Positions 56,347 through 64,000 of a stretch of DNA of 64,000 nucleotides are shown here, piece after piece (position 1 is the first letter of the stretch; the number at the start of each line of letters is the position of its first letter). Under the pieces are notes generated by a model. The model saw only the letters and a program-made list of their open reading frames with translations, was not told the origin of the DNA and did no database searches. The position numbers were made by a program, and so were the translations under genes. The DNA is taken from contig NZ_FXBQ01000001.1 in assembly GCF_900177545.1 (NCBI RefSeq), forward strand, positions 124,001 to 188,000, given 5' to 3'. The DNA is from Maritimibacter sp. HL-12. GTDB lineage: Bacteria > Pseudomonadota > Alphaproteobacteria > Rhodobacterales > Rhodobacteraceae.

Positions 56347-56772
56347 ATGCCCCGAACCATCCTCCTGCCGATCGACCTTTCCGAAAAGGGTAGCTGGGAA
56401 AAAGCCCTTGCCGAGGCGCTCTCGCTCGCCGGCGACAAGGGCGTGCTGCACGTGGTGAGCGTTCTGCCCGATTTCGGCATGGCGCAGGTCGGCGGCTTTT
56501 TCGGCAAGAGCTTCGAGAAGGATGCCCTCGCCGCCTTCGGCAAATCGCTCGCCGAATGGGTCTCCGAACATGTGCCCGACGGTGTCGAGGTGCACCCCCA
56601 CGTGCTGCACGGCACGATCTACGACGAGATCCTGCGCGCAGCCGGGAAGCTCAAGGTCGACGTGATCGTGATGGGCTCGCATCGCCCCGAGTTCAAGGAT
56701 TACCTGCTCGGCCCGAACGCCGCGCGGGTGGTGCGGCACGCCGATTGTTCGGTCTACGTGGTGCGGGGCTGA
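56347..56772 (+). CDS. UspA-domain protein of the TRAP cluster (TeaD/TauZ-like position)
   Basis: 141 residues of the UspA fold: TILLPIDLSEKGSWEKALAEALSLA at the start and VIVMGSHRPEFKDYLLGPNAARVVRHADCSVYVV at the end. The nucleotide loop GSHRP..LLGPNAARV departs from the usual G-2x-G-9x-G(S/T). Similar proteins sit beside TRAP genes for ectoine (TeaD) and taurine (TauZ) and adjust uptake. It lies ten bases after the permease, so regulation of this transporter is likely. Confidence 0.88.
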   Translation: MPRTILLPIDLSEKGSWEKALAEALSLAGDKGVLHVVSVLPDFGMAQVGGFFGKSFEKDALAAFGKSLAEWVSEHVPDGVEVHPHVLHGTIYDEILRAAGKLKVDVIVMGSHRPEFKDYLLGPNAARVVRHADCSVYVVRG

Positions 56773-56776
56773 CGCG

Positions 56777-58105
56777 ATGCCCGATCATGTTTTCGGCCGT
56801 TCGACTCGCGGTCGCCTGCCCGAAGCCGTTGCCGGCGACGGCTGCTACCTCATCGACGCGACCGGCAAGCGTTACCTCGACGGCTCCGGCGGCGCTGCCG
56901 TCTCCTGCCTTGGCCATTCCGACCCGGATGTGCGCGCCGCGCTGCATGACCAGCTCGACAGGCTCGCCTTCGCCCACACCGGCTTTTTCACCACCAAACC
57001 GGCCGAAGACCTCGCCGATCTCCTGATCGCAGGCGCACCGGCGGGGATCGATCGGGTCTATCTCGTCTCCGGCGGCTCGGAGGCGGTGGAAGCCGCGATC
57101 AAGCTGGCGCGGCAGTATTTCATGGAGATCGGCCAGCCGCAGCGTCACCGGGTCATCGCCCGGCGGCAGAGCTACCATGGCAACACCCTTGGCGCGCTGG
57201 CTGCAGGCGGCAACGCATGGCGGCGCGCGCAATTCGCCCCGCTGATGGTGGAAACCAGCCATATCGCGCCCTGCTACGAATACCGCGACCGCGCCGAAGG
57301 TGAGAGCGTGGAGGCGTACGGGCTGCGCGTGGCCGACGAGCTGGAAGCCGAGATCCAGCGTCTCGGGCCGGAAACCGTGATGGCCTTCGTCGCCGAACCC
57401 GTGGTCGGGGCGACCATGGGCGCGGTGCCCGCCGTGCCCGGTTATCTCAAGCGCATCCGCGAGATCTGCGACCGCCACGGCGTGCTGCTGATCCTCGACG
57501 AAGTGATGTGCGGCATGGGCCGGACCGGGCAGCTCTACGCCTGCACGGAGGACGGCGTGGCCCCCGACATGATCACCATCGCCAAGGGGCTCGGCGCGGG
57601 CTACCAGCCGATCGGCGCGCTGCTCACTTCCGCCACGATTTACGACGCCATCGCCGCGGGAACCGGGTTCTTCCAGCACGGCCACACCTACATGGGCCAT
57701 GCCATGGCTGCCGCCGGTGCCGGGGCGGTGCTGCGGGCGATCCATGAGCGCGGCCTGCTGGAGCGGGTGCAGGTGGCGGGCGACAGGCTGGACGCCGCCC
57801 TGCACGAGCGGTTCGGTCAGCACGCACACGTCGGCGACATCCGCGGGCGCGGGCTGTTTCGCGGCCTCGAACTGGTGGCCGACCGGAGCAGCAAGGCCCC
57901 GTTCGACCCCGCCCGCAAGCTCCATGCCAAGGTCAAGGCCGCGGCAATGGAGGCGGGGCTGATCTGCTACCCGATGGGCGGCACCATCGACGGCCAGCGC
58001 GGCGACCACATCCTGCTCGCGCCACCCTTCATCATCTCCGACGACCAGATCGGCGAGCTTGTCGACAAGCTTTCCACCGCCATCGAGGCGGCGCTCACGG
58101 CATGA
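56777..58105 (+). CDS. Class III aminotransferase
   Basis: 442 residues of fold-type I PLP enzyme, omega-transaminase group. DGSGGAAVSCLGHSDPDV, YLVSGGSEAVEAAIKLARQYF, RRQSYHGNTLGALAAGGN, LILDEVMCGMGRTG and the PLP-lysine motif ITIAKGLGAGYQPIG are intact. Group members act on omega-amino acids, polyamines or amino ketones. It starts four bases after uspA and overlaps the BKACE gene by four bases, so its product may feed that enzyme. Confidence 0.93.
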   Translation: MPDHVFGRSTRGRLPEAVAGDGCYLIDATGKRYLDGSGGAAVSCLGHSDPDVRAALHDQLDRLAFAHTGFFTTKPAEDLADLLIAGAPAGIDRVYLVSGGSEAVEAAIKLARQYFMEIGQPQRHRVIARRQSYHGNTLGALAAGGNAWRRAQFAPLMVETSHIAPCYEYRDRAEGESVEAYGLRVADELEAEIQRLGPETVMAFVAEPVVGATMGAVPAVPGYLKRIREICDRHGVLLILDEVMCGMGRTGQLYACTEDGVAPDMITIAKGLGAGYQPIGALLTSATIYDAIAAGTGFFQHGHTYMGHAMAAAGAGAVLRAIHERGLLERVQVAGDRLDAALHERFGQHAHVGDIRGRGLFRGLELVADRSSKAPFDPARKLHAKVKAAAMEAGLICYPMGGTIDGQRGDHILLAPPFIISDDQIGELVDKLSTAIEAALTA

Positions 58106-58875
58106 CCCGGCTCTCCCCGCTGCCCCGGATCATGGTGGCCCCGAACGGCGCGCGGCGCGGCAAAGCTGATCACCCGGCCCTGCCGGTTACTATCCCCGAG
58201 ATCGTGGCGACCGCCGCCGCCTGCCACGAAGCCGGGGCTGGCGCGATGCACGCCCACGTGCGCGACGCCGAGGGGCGGCACCTGCTCGATGCCGGGGTAT
58301 ACCGCGAGTTGATCGCCGAAATGGACCGCAAGGTGCCCGCCATGCCGGTGCAGATCACCAGCGAGGCGGCCGGGCGCTACAGCCCCGCCGAGCAGCGCGC
58401 GCTCTTGAGGGAGATCGCCGCCGATGCCGAGGGCGTGTCCATCGCGCTGTCGGAAATGCTGGCGGACGATGACACCGCCGCCGCCCGCGCCAGCTACCAC
58501 GCCCTCGCCGAGGCCGGGGTGGCGGTGCAACACATCCTCTACGACGCCGCCGACGTGCACCGGCTGGCCCGCGAGATCGCACGCGGCACCGTGCCGGGCG
58601 ACGGTCTCACCACGCTCTACGTGCTGGGGCGCTACACCACCGGCCAGCAATCCACGCCTGCGATGCTCACGCCCTTCCTTGATGCCGCGCATGAGACGGG
58701 ACTGGACGCCGACTGGGCGACCTGCGCCTTCGGCCAAGGCGAACCCGACTGCCTGCGCAGCGCGCTGGAGCACGGCGGCAAGGCGCGCGTCGGTTTCGAG
58801 AACAACCTTTTCATGGCAGACGGAACCCTCGCCCCCGACAACGCCGCAAGGGTGCGGGAGATCGCCGGGCTCTGA
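58102..58875 (+). CDS. BKACE family (beta-keto acid cleavage) protein
   Basis: 257 residues, somewhat shorter than the characterised 3-keto-5-aminohexanoate cleavage enzyme (about 275). The family transfers acetyl-CoA onto a beta-keto acid, releasing acetoacetate and a new acyl-CoA, with zinc. H50 and H52 in MHAHVRD and E233 in GFENNLF match the zinc ligands. Residue 234 is Asn where the canonical enzyme has the catalytic Asp (GFEDN), and the segment around 142-149 (VQHILYDA) lacks the usual Glu-rich strand. It may therefore use a different substrate or mechanism. It is the last gene of the operon and coupled to the aminotransferase. Confidence 0.88.
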   Translation: MTRLSPLPRIMVAPNGARRGKADHPALPVTIPEIVATAAACHEAGAGAMHAHVRDAEGRHLLDAGVYRELIAEMDRKVPAMPVQITSEAAGRYSPAEQRALLREIAADAEGVSIALSEMLADDDTAAARASYHALAEAGVAVQHILYDAADVHRLAREIARGTVPGDGLTTLYVLGRYTTGQQSTPAMLTPFLDAAHETGLDADWATCAFGQGEPDCLRSALEHGGKARVGFENNLFMADGTLAPDNAARVREIAGL

Positions 58876-58947
58876 CGATCTCCCCTCGCGGCGATCACCG
58901 CCCCTGCGGGCAGCGGCGTGGCAGGACCGCGACCGCCCGCCCCCGGA

Positions 58948-61038
58948 TCAGAAGCTGAAGCCGAGCACCAGGCCGCCGCGCACCTCGGGGCTGGTGCCGT
59001 AGACCGCGTGGCCGACACGCAGATCGCCCGAGAGGGTCATGCCGTTGCCGAAATCATGGGCATAGCCGGCGCTGACGTAGCCGCGCGTCTGGTTCGCCAC
59101 GAAGCTGGAGGGGATGTTGAACGTGGCAAGCCCCGGGATGTCGGAGGTGCCCGACAGCACGGCGGCCTGCCCCGCCACCTCGCGGTCGATCCCCGCGCCA
59201 AGCGAAAGCGTGCCCTGTTCGCTCACCTTGAAGGCCGCGGTCAGGCCCAGCGTCAGATCGGTGCGGCTCACCGTCATGTCGTCATAGGTGGCGTTGAAGG
59301 GCGCGCCGGTTTCGCTATAGCCCGGCCGGGTCGTCTGGTAGTGGCTCAGCGCCAGGCTGGGGGTGACGAGCCAGCCGCCGCCCGCCTCGAAACCATAGCC
59401 GACCGAGGCGAACCCGCCCCAGGTCTGGAGCGAGGAGGTGCCGGTGGCGAGCGCAACGCCCGTGAGCAGGCGTCCGCGTATCAATGCGCCTTCCGCGCGG
59501 CTCCAGCCGAACGCGGCCTCGGCTTGCAGCCCGGTGCCCGCAGCGCCGCCCGCGCTGTAGCGCGCCCAGGCGGCGAGGCCGGGACCGGCGCTCATGTCGA
59601 AGCCGTTGTTGGCGAGGCTGGTGCCCGCGAAACTGGCGGTGACGCCGACGGTGAAACCGCCGCTGACCCCGTAGCCGAGGCTCACCGCGCCCGAGTTGGT
59701 GCTGCGCGCGCCCACGGTGGTGGGGTTGCGGTCGGTGCGCGCAAAGCCTGCATGCATCTGCACCCCGAACTGACCTGACCCGGCGAAAAAGCCCTGCCCC
59801 ATGGTCTGGCCCAGCCCCTGCTGTGCCTGCGCCGCCGCCACCGCGCTGTCATTGGTCAGCACCGGGAAGGAGGTGAGGAGGTTAGCATAGTCCTCAATTA
59901 CGCCGCCAACGTTATCCTCTTCATTCGATGGCGCACGCCAGATGAAGGCCCGGGCGGAAGCTCCAATACCACTTTGCCCAACCACAATTGACCCATCGTC
60001 GTTGACCGCCCTAGCGAAACTCCATTCGTCGCCTGTGAGCACACCCAAGTTTTCTATCCCACTGTCTTCTGTCCAGCGGAATGCGCGGTTTCCATCAGTC
60101 TGATACCAAGAACTTGGCCCACTTTGACCAACAACCACCAAACCATCGTCGCTGACGGAACTGGCGGTACTGTACACGCCACCAGGCAGTGTTCCAAGAT
60201 TTTGCATTCCATCCTCAGCCGTCCACAGAAACGCGAGCTTATTGGCGCTACTATCAAAGCTCTCACCGACAACCGTTCCTCCGTCAGCACTTACTGAGAA
60301 AGCAAGAGAACTCTCCCCCCCCAAATCTCCTAGATAAATCGTTCCGCCGCCGGCATCCCATAGAAACGCCTTTTGTAATCCGTTGTTCGGAAATGTCGTG
60401 TCTGGTCGCGACAGAAGCCACCCAACTATAACACTTCCATCTGAACTCACATCTAAAGCGGTGCTATTAGAGCCAAGATTAAGATCTTGTAACCCAGTCG
60501 CACTGGTCCAGTACCAAGCGCTATTACTATCAGTAAGCCCAGATAATGCCTGCCCAACGATAGTCGACCCGTCTGCGCTAATAGACAGAGCATTTGCATT
60601 GAAGCTGCTTATGGGTTCCACTCCGCCGACTTCAGTCCAGCGATAGGGTTGGCTATTAGCATCTTGCCCGACAACGATGGAACCATCAGGCGTAACTGCG
60701 TTCGCTGTATTGGTTCCAGAAATTATTGTGGCTCCCGCTTCCGTCCAAATGTAGCCATCAAAAGAACTTGCCGCTCCCACTACGACTGAGCCATCCGAAC
60801 TAACGCCCATTGGCGAAAAGGGAACCACGCGCGTCGCCGTAGGCGTACCGTCCAAGTTGAGCAGTTCACACATTTCAGTTTCGTCGCCACCGATCACCGG
60901 ATCGACGCAATCAAGGGGTTCACCAAGGGCTGGACTGCTCACGCCGAGCACAAAGGTGAACACGGATGTCACTTCTAGGCCGTGGCGGGAAACGCCGGGT
61001 TTTTTTGCTGCGGTACCCATCTTGTTTTTGCTTTTCAC
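58948..61038 (-). CDS. HAF-repeat autotransporter
   Basis: 696 residues. An N-terminal signal of about 40 residues ends near SSPALGEP. Residues 60-380 hold HAF-type beta-propeller repeats (VSSDGSVVVG, VTPDGSIVVGQ, VSDDGLVVVGQ, AFLWT, each about 45 residues). An autotransporter barrel (about 420-696) ends in the aromatic GLVLGFSF. It would be exported and exposed at the surface. The start is GTG 61038; ATG 61020 is the alternative. The passenger half is visibly AT-rich while the barrel is GC-rich, so the gene looks mosaic. A run of eight G lies in the passenger region. Confidence 0.85.
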   Translation of the reverse strand: MKSKNKMGTAAKKPGVSRHGLEVTSVFTFVLGVSSPALGEPLDCVDPVIGGDETEMCELLNLDGTPTATRVVPFSPMGVSSDGSVVVGAASSFDGYIWTEAGATIISGTNTANAVTPDGSIVVGQDANSQPYRWTEVGGVEPISSFNANALSISADGSTIVGQALSGLTDSNSAWYWTSATGLQDLNLGSNSTALDVSSDGSVIVGWLLSRPDTTFPNNGLQKAFLWDAGGGTIYLGDLGGESSLAFSVSADGGTVVGESFDSSANKLAFLWTAEDGMQNLGTLPGGVYSTASSVSDDGLVVVGQSGPSSWYQTDGNRAFRWTEDSGIENLGVLTGDEWSFARAVNDDGSIVVGQSGIGASARAFIWRAPSNEEDNVGGVIEDYANLLTSFPVLTNDSAVAAAQAQQGLGQTMGQGFFAGSGQFGVQMHAGFARTDRNPTTVGARSTNSGAVSLGYGVSGGFTVGVTASFAGTSLANNGFDMSAGPGLAAWARYSAGGAAGTGLQAEAAFGWSRAEGALIRGRLLTGVALATGTSSLQTWGGFASVGYGFEAGGGWLVTPSLALSHYQTTRPGYSETGAPFNATYDDMTVSRTDLTLGLTAAFKVSEQGTLSLGAGIDREVAGQAAVLSGTSDIPGLATFNIPSSFVANQTRGYVSAGYAHDFGNGMTLSGDLRVGHAVYGTSPEVRGGLVLGFSF

Positions 61039-61374
61039 GTTGTCTCATCCACTTCGCTTCAAGTAAGTCGGATCAGAGGCTTTGGCTGTCCGCCCAAATC
61101 CAGCCATTCTTTGCATGCAGGTTTGGCGGCGGGGAATACCCTCAAACGCGCAAGGGGCGTATCGGATGGGGGGGGGTGACACTTCCGATAGTTTCCCGCC
61201 CACGCCGAGGGCCCCGCCAGGACAGGCCGGTTGCGGCGGCATCAGCCGATGATTGCATCGGCGCCCGCCGCAACTTGGGAGTTCGCCTTTGCCCGACGAC
61301 GCCCGATACCGACACCCCTGCCCGCGCTCGATGCCTCTGGCGCAGGCCTTGGCGCGCACTGGCGGGCGGGCTAG
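61039..61374. other. Upstream region of the autotransporter, with a G9 tract
   Basis: No supported gene. A run of nine G (61168-61176) lies 130 bases before the autotransporter start. The 3' part (61190-61370) may belong to the decayed ATPase gene that follows, but the frame is broken (TAG at 61372-61374) and I cannot align it. Confidence 0.4.
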
Positions 61375-61566
61375 CTGCCGAAGGTCGCCACCTGCCGGTA
61401 CTTCCGGGCCGAAACCTTCTGGGCCGTCGCCCGTTACCTCGAAGATCTGTCTGGGGTCGCGCCCGACTACCTGTCGCATTCCCATGGCGACGGCTTCCTG
61501 CTGATTTTCGCCGAACGTTGCACCCGGAAGGGGCTCTACCTGATGGACGAGCCCCCAAACGCGAAA
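61375..61566 (+). pseudogene. Remnant of a COG3910-type AAA ATPase gene
   Basis: The frame after the TAG at 61372 reads CRYFRAETFWAVARYLEDL, then PDYLSHSHGDGFLLIFAERC, then RKGLYLMDEPP. This matches the Walker B region of a small AAA ATPase family (typical FF-RAESFFNVA, LHEQSHGESFL, GLYLLDEPEAALS). There is no start codon or Walker A before it, and the frame runs into the sodB terminator just after the DEP motif. It is therefore a truncated, dead fragment, not a gene. Confidence 0.55.
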
Positions 61567-61588
61567 CGGCCGCCCCGAAGGACGGCCG
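61567..61588 (-). terminator. Rho-independent terminator of sodB
   Basis: On the minus strand CGGCCGTCC-TTCG-GGGCGGCCG forms a 9-bp stem, with one G-T pair, around a stable TTCG tetraloop, followed by TTTCG. It lies 23 bases after the sodB stop. Confidence 0.8.
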
Positions 61589-61611
61589 CTCGATCTCGGA
61601 ATGCAGCGCCT

Positions 61612-62220
61612 TCAGCCAGCCAGCCGTGCCGCCACGTTTTCCCAGTTCACCAGCTTGTCGAGGAAGTTGGTGAGATACGCCGGGCGCTTGTTGCGGAAGT
61701 CGATGTAATAGGAATGTTCCCACACGTCGCAGCCCAGGAGCGCGGTCTGGCCGAAGCACAGCGGGTTCACGCCGTTCTCGGTTTTCGTCACCTTCAGCGA
61801 CCCGTCGCTGTCTTTCACCAGCCAGGCCCAGCCCGAGCCGAACTGGCCCGCACCGGCGGCGGCGAAGTCTTCCTTGAACTTGTCGACCGAGCCGAAAGCC
61901 TCGACCAGCGCCTTTTCCAGTTCGCCCGGCATCTTCTTGTCGTCGCCCGGGCCCATCATCTCCCAGAACTGGGCGTGGTTCCAGTGCTGCGAGGCGTTGT
62001 TGAAGATGCCGTTCTGCGCCACCGCGCCGGCCTCGTAGGTGCCGCGCACGATATCCTCGAGCGCCTTGCCCTCCCACTCGGTGCCGGCGATCAGCTTGTT
62101 GCCGTTATCGACATAGGCCTTGTGGTGCAGGTCGTGGTGGTATTCCAGCGTTTCCTTCGACATGCCGAGCGACGCGAGCGCGTCATGGGCATAGGGAAGG
62201 TCGGGAAGTTCGAAAGCCAT
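61612..62220 (-). CDS. sodB: Superoxide dismutase (Fe/Mn type)
   Basis: 202 residues. The metal ligands lie in LEYHHDLHHKAYVDN, NASQHWNHAQFWEMM and DVWEHSYYIDFRNKR. NASQHWNH and GQFGSGWAWL are characteristic of the Fe-type branch. It removes superoxide in the cytoplasm. ATG 62220 has CAGGGAGAGACC upstream. It lies 101 bases after the sarcosine oxidase gamma gene on the same strand. Confidence 0.95.
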   Translation of the reverse strand: MAFELPDLPYAHDALASLGMSKETLEYHHDLHHKAYVDNGNKLIAGTEWEGKALEDIVRGTYEAGAVAQNGIFNNASQHWNHAQFWEMMGPGDDKKMPGELEKALVEAFGSVDKFKEDFAAAGAGQFGSGWAWLVKDSDGSLKVTKTENGVNPLCFGQTALLGCDVWEHSYYIDFRNKRPAYLTNFLDKLVNWENVAARLAG

Positions 62221-62321
62221 TGGTCTCTCCCTGATCTGATTGTTTCGCTCAGGCATTACATGGGGCGGGATGGCCCCGAAGGTCAAGCACCCGAGGGTAA
62301 AAGTTTCGCAAGATCCGTCGC

Positions 62322-62900
62322 TCAGGGCGCGGGTGCGAACAGCCCGACCTCGCTGCCCGGCCGGGCGGCATTGGCGATCAGATCGAAGGCATAACGCGCC
62401 ACCGAGCGGAACACGAAGATCTCGAAACTCGTCTCGTCGGGCATGTAAAACGCGCCCGCCACCTGTGCCAGCCGGGTGCGCCGCATCTCGCCCGGCCCGA
62501 AGGCGCCGGGCGCGAGGTTGGCGGGCGAGAGCTTGGCGATCACCTCGCGGCAGCCCGCGCCTTCGAGGCGGAGCATGGCGCGCGCGTCCGACACGTCGAG
62601 CGCCAGCGCATGCTGGCCCTTGAGCGCCTCGGCCAGCCCGGCCGCCAACGCCGGTGCCTCGCCGTGCTCGCAGATCAACAGAAGCTCGTCGGGCGACATC
62701 CAGGCGAGCCTGCGGCCGCCCGCCGTCACGATGCCGCGAGGGTGCGGCAGGCCGCAGCCGGTGGCGTCTTTCACCGCCTTGGCAAAACCCTTCGCCCCCA
62801 GATCGCCCCGGATCGTCACCATCCCCACAGGCCCCGCGTCGCGCAGGGTGCAAAAGCCCTCGAATGTCGCGCCCTCCAGCGCCGATACCGCCTCAGACAT
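62322..62900 (-). CDS. soxG: Sarcosine oxidase subunit gamma
   Basis: 192 residues of the SoxG family: GAKGFAKAVKDATGCGLPHPRGIV, RLAWMSPDELLLICEHGEAP and DVSDARAMLRLEGAGCREVIAKL. The gamma subunit completes the four-part enzyme that demethylates sarcosine to glycine, with formaldehyde passed to folate and H2O2 released. ATG 62900 overlaps the soxA stop by eight bases. Confidence 0.93.
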   Translation of the reverse strand: MSEAVSALEGATFEGFCTLRDAGPVGMVTIRGDLGAKGFAKAVKDATGCGLPHPRGIVTAGGRRLAWMSPDELLLICEHGEAPALAAGLAEALKGQHALALDVSDARAMLRLEGAGCREVIAKLSPANLAPGAFGPGEMRRTRLAQVAGAFYMPDETSFEIFVFRSVARYAFDLIANAARPGSEVGLFAPAP

Positions 62901-64000
62901 CCTGTTTCGCCCCTTCCTTGTCGTAGAAACACGTCTCCACGATCCGCGCCCTGATCTCGGCACCGTCGATCCTTGGAATCGTGACCTCCTCGCCCATCCG
63001 CTCCGGCCCGTGCAGCACCAGACCCATGGCAATGCCGCGCTTCAGCGTCGGCGAATAGTAACTCGAGGTCACCCGGCCCTGGGTGTTGCGCTGGCCGTTG
63101 GCGTTGGTGCCCTCCGCGACGATATAGGCCCCGTCGGGGATCACCGAACCATCCGTGGTTTCCAGCCCCACCAGCTTCCAGCGCTCCGGGTCGGCCATGT
63201 GCGCCCGGGCCTGCGCCCGCTTGCCGATGTAGTCGTCCTTCTTCTTCGAGATCGCCCAGTTCAGCCCGAGATCCTGCGGGATCACCGTGCCGTCGGTCTC
63301 GTCGCCGATCATGATGAAGCCCTTCTCGGCGCGCAGCACGTGCAGCGCCTCGGTGCCGTAGGGCATCACGCCATGCGGCTTGCCCGCCTCCATCAGCGCG
63401 TCCCACAACGCCTGCCCCCGGCTCGCGGGCACGGCGATCTCGTAGCTGAGTTCGCCCGAGAAGGAGATCCGGAACACCCGCACCGGGAAGCCGCCCAACG
63501 CGCCCTCGGCCCAGTGCATGAAGGGCAAAGCCTCCTTCGAGACATCCATCCCCCCCAGCGCCTCCAGCACCTTGCGCGCCTTCGGCCCGACCACGCCGAT
63601 CTGGGCGTAGTGCTCGGTGAGGTTGGCGGTGTAGACCTTCCAGTCCCACCACTCGGTCTGGAGCCATTCCTCCATGTGGCCGTGAATGCGGTCGGCCCCG
63701 CCGGTGGTGGTGTGACACAGCCAGGTGTCGTCATCGAGCCGCGCCACCACGCCGTCGTCGATCAAAAAGCCGTTCTCCGAACACATCAGCCCGTAGCGGC
63801 ATTTGCCCACCGGCAGGGTCGACATCATGTTGGTATACATCATGTCGAGGAAGCGGCCCGCGTCGGGGCCCTTGACCACGATCTTGCCCAGCGTCGAAGC
63901 GTCGAGCAGCCCGAGGTTCTCACGGGTGTTCACCACCTCGCGCCGCACCGCCTGCGCCCGGCTCTCGCCCGCGCTCAGGTAGGCATAGGGCCTGCGCCAG
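62893..64000 (-). CDS. soxA: Sarcosine oxidase subunit alpha (partial, C-terminal part)
   Basis: 369 residues of the C-terminal half are in view; the gene continues beyond the window on the minus strand. The visible part is the aminomethyltransferase-like (T-protein) domain that handles the methyl group with tetrahydrofolate: RENLGLLDASTLGKIVVKGPDA, MYTNMMSTLPVGKCRYGLMCSENGF, GELSYEIAVPASRG and a C-terminal RGIAMGLVLHGPERMGEEVTI. The N-terminal FAD/NAD-binding half and the beta and delta subunits would lie upstream. The gene order alpha-gamma matches soxBDAG. Confidence 0.95.
   Translation of the reverse strand, partial: WRRPYAYLSAGESRAQAVRREVVNTRENLGLLDASTLGKIVVKGPDAGRFLDMMYTNMMSTLPVGKCRYGLMCSENGFLIDDGVVARLDDDTWLCHTTTGGADRIHGHMEEWLQTEWWDWKVYTANLTEHYAQIGVVGPKARKVLEALGGMDVSKEALPFMHWAEGALGGFPVRVFRISFSGELSYEIAVPASRGQALWDALMEAGKPHGVMPYGTEALHVLRAEKGFIMIGDETDGTVIPQDLGLNWAISKKKDDYIGKRAQARAHMADPERWKLVGLETTDGSVIPDGAYIVAEGTNANGQRNTQGRVTSSYYSPTLKRGIAMGLVLHGPERMGEEVTIPRIDGAEIRARIVETCFYDKEGAKQDV

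Noticed and set aside
53673-56615. A 980-codon open frame antisense to the TRAP permease
   Set aside because: It is a shadow of the plus-strand gene: its product is almost all charged His/Arg/Asp/Gly with no domain, and the plus strand has a clear TRAP permease.
61142-62077. A minus-strand frame running from sodB into the upstream gap
   Set aside because: It is out of frame with sodB, Arg/Gly-rich, and overlaps the better-supported sodB and ATPase remnant.
1-64000. CRISPR array, rRNA operon, complete IS or prophage
   Set aside because: No regularly spaced repeats, rRNA sequence, transposase or phage structural gene was recognised on either strand.

Overview
The window looks like a chromosomal segment from a marine alphaproteobacterium of the Rhodobacteraceae/Roseobacteraceae. 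The evidence is high GC with strong GC bias at third codon positions, family-typical gene blocks (rpmF-plsX-fabH-ihfA-MerR; argS-SPOR-nagZ-scpA-scpB; der-bamB-YfgM-like), a DddL-type DMSP lyase, a heterotetrameric sarcosine oxidase and TRAP transporters. I saw no rRNA, complete insertion sequence, prophage or CRISPR array. The species cannot be fixed from the sequence alone.

Layout. 0-5 kb: the edge of an unidentified gene, a VOC protein, metY, three copies of dispersed or terminator-like repeats, then a flavocytochrome-c sulfide dehydrogenase-like flavoprotein with a dihaem cytochrome c. 5-13 kb: a membrane-anchored divergent polysaccharide deacetylase, then trpG-trpD, an aminotransferase, ppiD and trpE. 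13-24 kb: tRNA-Gly(CCC), uup, olsB, msrB, bamE, yceD-like, rpmF-plsX-fabH, ihfA, a MerR regulator, tRNA-Pro(GGG) and a long dCTP deaminase. 23-30 kb: a minus-strand block for chromosome condensation, wall recycling and translation (scpB, scpA, nagZ, SPOR protein, argS, dgt). 30-37 kb: an ErpA-like Fe-S carrier, small accessory genes, then surE-pcm-nlpD-like. 36-45 kb: der-bamB-YfgM-like, divergent from an RND efflux adaptor and pump. 45-50 kb: an Atm1-type ABC exporter, a LysM protein, a LOG-type hydrolase and a RarD-type permease.

50-59 kb is the most interesting accessory stretch. A dddL gene stands next to a divergently transcribed RpiR regulator and an operon of TAXI-type TRAP binding protein, fused TRAP permease, UspA, class III aminotransferase and a BKACE-family enzyme. 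Together they look like an uptake and catabolism module: import an amino compound, transaminate it, then cleave the resulting beta-keto acid with acetyl-CoA. The BKACE member has Asn where the usual catalytic Asp sits, and the substrate cannot be assigned. A palindromic operator overlaps the divergent promoters.

59-64 kb: a mosaic HAF-repeat autotransporter with homopolymer G tracts, a decayed AAA-ATPase fragment, sodB, and the end of a sarcosine oxidase operon that runs off the window.
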